Shown: positions 42,751-44,421 of the stretch, piece by piece
Position numbering within the stretch: position 1 is the stretch's first letter
Layout: every line of letters starts with the position of its first letter
Assembly (NCBI GenBank): GCA_016765685.1
Contig: JAESPR010000097.1
Location: forward strand, 1 to 44,421
DNA: 44,421 bases
Reading direction: 5' to 3'
DNA from: Colwellia sp.
GTDB taxonomy: Bacteria; Pseudomonadota; Gammaproteobacteria; Enterobacterales; Alteromonadaceae
Notes under the pieces: model-generated
The model's input: only the letters and a program-made list of their open reading frames with translations
Told to the model about the DNA's origin: nothing
The model's database searches: none
Position numbers and translations under genes: made by a program

Positions 42751-42764
42751 TGCATACGTATTCA
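42751..42764. promoter_or_regulatory. predicted MalR operator (receptor / pullulanase, site 2)
   Basis: TGCATACGTATTCA, 30 bp centre to centre from site 1. It is the reverse complement of the sites at 9831 and 14378. Confidence 0.82.
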
Positions 42765-42956
42765 TAGCGTTTCAATGGAGTTACCTTATATACAAGCGAA
42801 GTGAGTTTGTGTAGGTTTAAGGTGTTACTAATAAATTTAAACATCGGAATAAAAGTAATAACGTGTTGCCTTAACTTAATCAGCAAAGTTTACTAGGTGA
42901 CTAGAAAATTATATACACATAAACTAAAACCATATAGTTAATGGAGTTATAAACTC

Positions 42957-44421
42957 ATGAAATATAAATTCAAGCCTCTCATGCTTGGAAGTGCGATTGC
43001 GGTAAGTGCAGCCCTTAGTGGTTGTGGCAGCGATCAAGCACAACCAGAAATTACCGACGTTTTTAAAGAAACCGGTCTGTGGTGTAAAAACCCTGAAATA
43101 GTGCAAATTGCCAGTGCTGATTCTTATGCGCTATCTGCGGATGAACAAGCAGGACTTGACGCAGGAAAAGCCGAAGCCAAAGCTGCTGCAATGGCCGAAG
43201 CGGGCGAAAACTGGGATGAAGCCGCATGGGAAGCCGACTTTGAATATCAAAATTTAGATCTTTACAGCATTCTAGGTTTAACCATTGAAGAAACTGAGCG
43301 CCAAGCGATAGCTAAAGAAGAAGCACGTGCTTACCAAGTTGGCGCTGGCCAAGATGTTATTCGTGGCGAAGGTTTTGACGAATGGTTCGATGCTTGGTTT
43401 GCCGGTATTGCCCCTGCAACTTATTTAGGCACATCACAGCGTATTAATCGTTCAGTGAATGCGACAACATCAGCAATGGACGGTGAAGAAATTTGTTATA
43501 CACCGCCATTATCATGCCCTAACTACAAAGTGATTGACGAATCAGGCAATTACGACTGTATTATTCCAGAGCAAAACCCTATTGAAGATGCTCCTGCTCC
43601 TGCCGTTGCGGCCGGTCCAAATGAAGCTATTGCTTTCTATCGTCATGAAGACCATGTTGATGGTGGCGATAACAGCGAACTTTATGAAAATATAGTGGTA
43701 CATACTTGGAATGATGAGGCGGGTATATGTACCTCATATCAAGACGATAGCATCTCTAATTGGGGCAGTAATGCAACTTATCCTCAAGACAATAATGGTA
43801 TTGATCCCAATTATGGTAAGTACTGGAAATTAAGTTTATTAGATGAACCAGCTAATTGTGCGAATATTATCTTTAACGATACCCAAGGTACTAAGAGAGT
43901 CTCAGATAGCGATTTAATGATGCCAATTGGTCCATCAGGCAATGTAACCTTGCACAACCTTGATAAAAACGCATACGCTGATGATAACTTCCCAGTGAAT
44001 GTGTTCGATGGAATGTTACTTATTAACCAACATCCGTTCTTTGGTGCCACAGCGTCTTCAGGCTTGAAATCTTGTGGTTGGAGTATGGAAGCCGATGAGT
44101 CAGGCGAACAGTGTTTAGGGCAAGAACTAATATGCCCAGAAGGCAGTGTTGCTGTTGGTGTTGGCGCGGTAGATATTGCGTCAAAATGTGTGCTTGAATT
44201 TAACCCAGAAGAAACTGACTTATTACTTCGCGGTGGTTTCAATGGCTGGGGTGGTGCAGATGATCCTAATTTTGATGCTTCTCAACTAGCGTATGTAGGT
44301 GGCGGTCAATACCGTGTTAATTACCCTTATACAACCGATTGTGAAATTGTTGAAGCAGTTGAAGCTTCTGATGGTGTAGAAGCGGTTGAAGGTGAAGATT
44401 GTGTCAGCAATTATGACTTTA
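42957..44421 (+). CDS. pullulanase-type GH13 lipoprotein, N-terminal part (cut by the window end)
   Basis: The frame stays open from ATG 42957 to the right edge, giving 488 residues. The signal 'LGSAIAVSAALSGC' has lipobox LSGC with Cys23. Residues 50-180 are an acidic, helix-rich region I do not recognise, followed by a Cys-containing stretch. From about 222, 'AIAFYRHEDHVDGGD' and 'IVVHTWNDE' then 'YGKYWKLSL' match the pullulanase-associated CBM41-like domain that binds alpha-glucans. At about 423 'DLLLRGGFNGWGG' opens a second beta domain. The catalytic barrel would lie beyond the window. It likely acts at the cell surface on branched starch and is divergent from the receptor gene, sharing two operators. 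Ribosome site GGAG at about 42943. Confidence 0.85.
   Translation, partial: MKYKFKPLMLGSAIAVSAALSGCGSDQAQPEITDVFKETGLWCKNPEIVQIASADSYALSADEQAGLDAGKAEAKAAAMAEAGENWDEAAWEADFEYQNLDLYSILGLTIEETERQAIAKEEARAYQVGAGQDVIRGEGFDEWFDAWFAGIAPATYLGTSQRINRSVNATTSAMDGEEICYTPPLSCPNYKVIDESGNYDCIIPEQNPIEDAPAPAVAAGPNEAIAFYRHEDHVDGGDNSELYENIVVHTWNDEAGICTSYQDDSISNWGSNATYPQDNNGIDPNYGKYWKLSLLDEPANCANIIFNDTQGTKRVSDSDLMMPIGPSGNVTLHNLDKNAYADDNFPVNVFDGMLLINQHPFFGATASSGLKSCGWSMEADESGEQCLGQELICPEGSVAVGVGAVDIASKCVLEFNPEETDLLLRGGFNGWGGADDPNFDASQLAYVGGGQYRVNYPYTTDCEIVEAVEASDGVEAVEGEDCVSNYDF

Larger units (their letters stand above)
42511..42956. promoter_or_regulatory. divergent control region between the TonB receptor and the pullulanase-like gene
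   Basis: This 446-nt AT-rich region has two MalR-type palindromes near the middle (42721 and 42751), about 210 nt from the receptor start and about 190 nt from the lipoprotein start. Both genes are probably controlled together. No other gene was found here. Confidence 0.6.

Noticed and set aside
43811-44242. Antisense 143-codon open frame
   Set aside because: It lies fully inside the pullulanase-like gene, whose frame has a lipobox and recognisable domains. The antisense product looks like no protein family.
1-44421. tRNA, rRNA, riboswitch, insertion sequence transposase or phage genes
   Set aside because: None was recognised on either strand; mobile traces are limited to REPs, small palindromes and the toxin-antitoxin flanking repeats.

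Overview
The window looks like a chromosomal segment of a marine gammaproteobacterium of the Alteromonadales, most likely Colwelliaceae (Colwellia, Thalassotalea or a relative). The grounds are the low GC content, a DUF3016 protein, a PEP-CTERM protein, a SUT-type maltose transporter, and a TonB receptor beside tryptophan-halogenase-like genes. The genus is an inference; no rRNA or other marker gene is present.

Left part (1-6900). A decayed opine dehydrogenase-like gene (87-1108) is followed by a YafN/YafO toxin-antitoxin pair (1312-1994) under a perfect 30-bp palindrome and bracketed by a diverged 61-bp direct repeat. Next come a lipoprotein resembling polysaccharide lyase family 14, a DUF3016 protein, and the divergent epmB / efp pair (EF-P beta-lysylation enzyme and its substrate EF-P, with Lys34).

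Maltodextrin/glycogen region (6955-31105). It holds a LacI-family regulator (malR), an MFS maltose transporter, a PEP-CTERM protein, a GH31 alpha-glucosidase-glucokinase pair and a GH13 lipoprotein. Two apparent passengers (a secreted unknown and an S9 peptidase) precede a long operon glgP-glgB-glgX-malQ-amylase. glgC and glgA are not here. Both non-trivial gaps of that operon (glgP/glgB and malQ/amylase) are filled by REP elements, and one REP supplies the malQ stop codon.

Unrelated block (31097-35821). It contains an HDOD protein, a BlaI/BlaR1-like pair whose sensor ends in a TonB-C domain, an MscS channel and an aldo/keto reductase.

Uptake region (34919-44421). Two adjacent flavin-dependent halogenase-like genes are separated from a TonB-dependent receptor by a five-unit tandem REP/BIME array (38984-39473). 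Divergent from the receptor starts a lipoprotein with a pullulanase-associated domain, cut by the right edge.

How it fits together: a near-identical 14-bp palindrome, TGMATACGTATKCA or one base off it, occurs seven times, always in front of starch genes (malT/PEP-CTERM, GH31/GH13, glgP, TonB receptor/pullulanase). It is best read as the MalR operator. The inferred pathway is surface pullulanase and amylase, then the TonB receptor, periplasmic GH31/GH13, MalT, and cytoplasmic MalQ, GlgP, GlgX and Glk. The points most worth following are the PEP-CTERM protein placed under this regulon, the halogenase pair behind the receptor and REP array, and the REP-punctuated operon.
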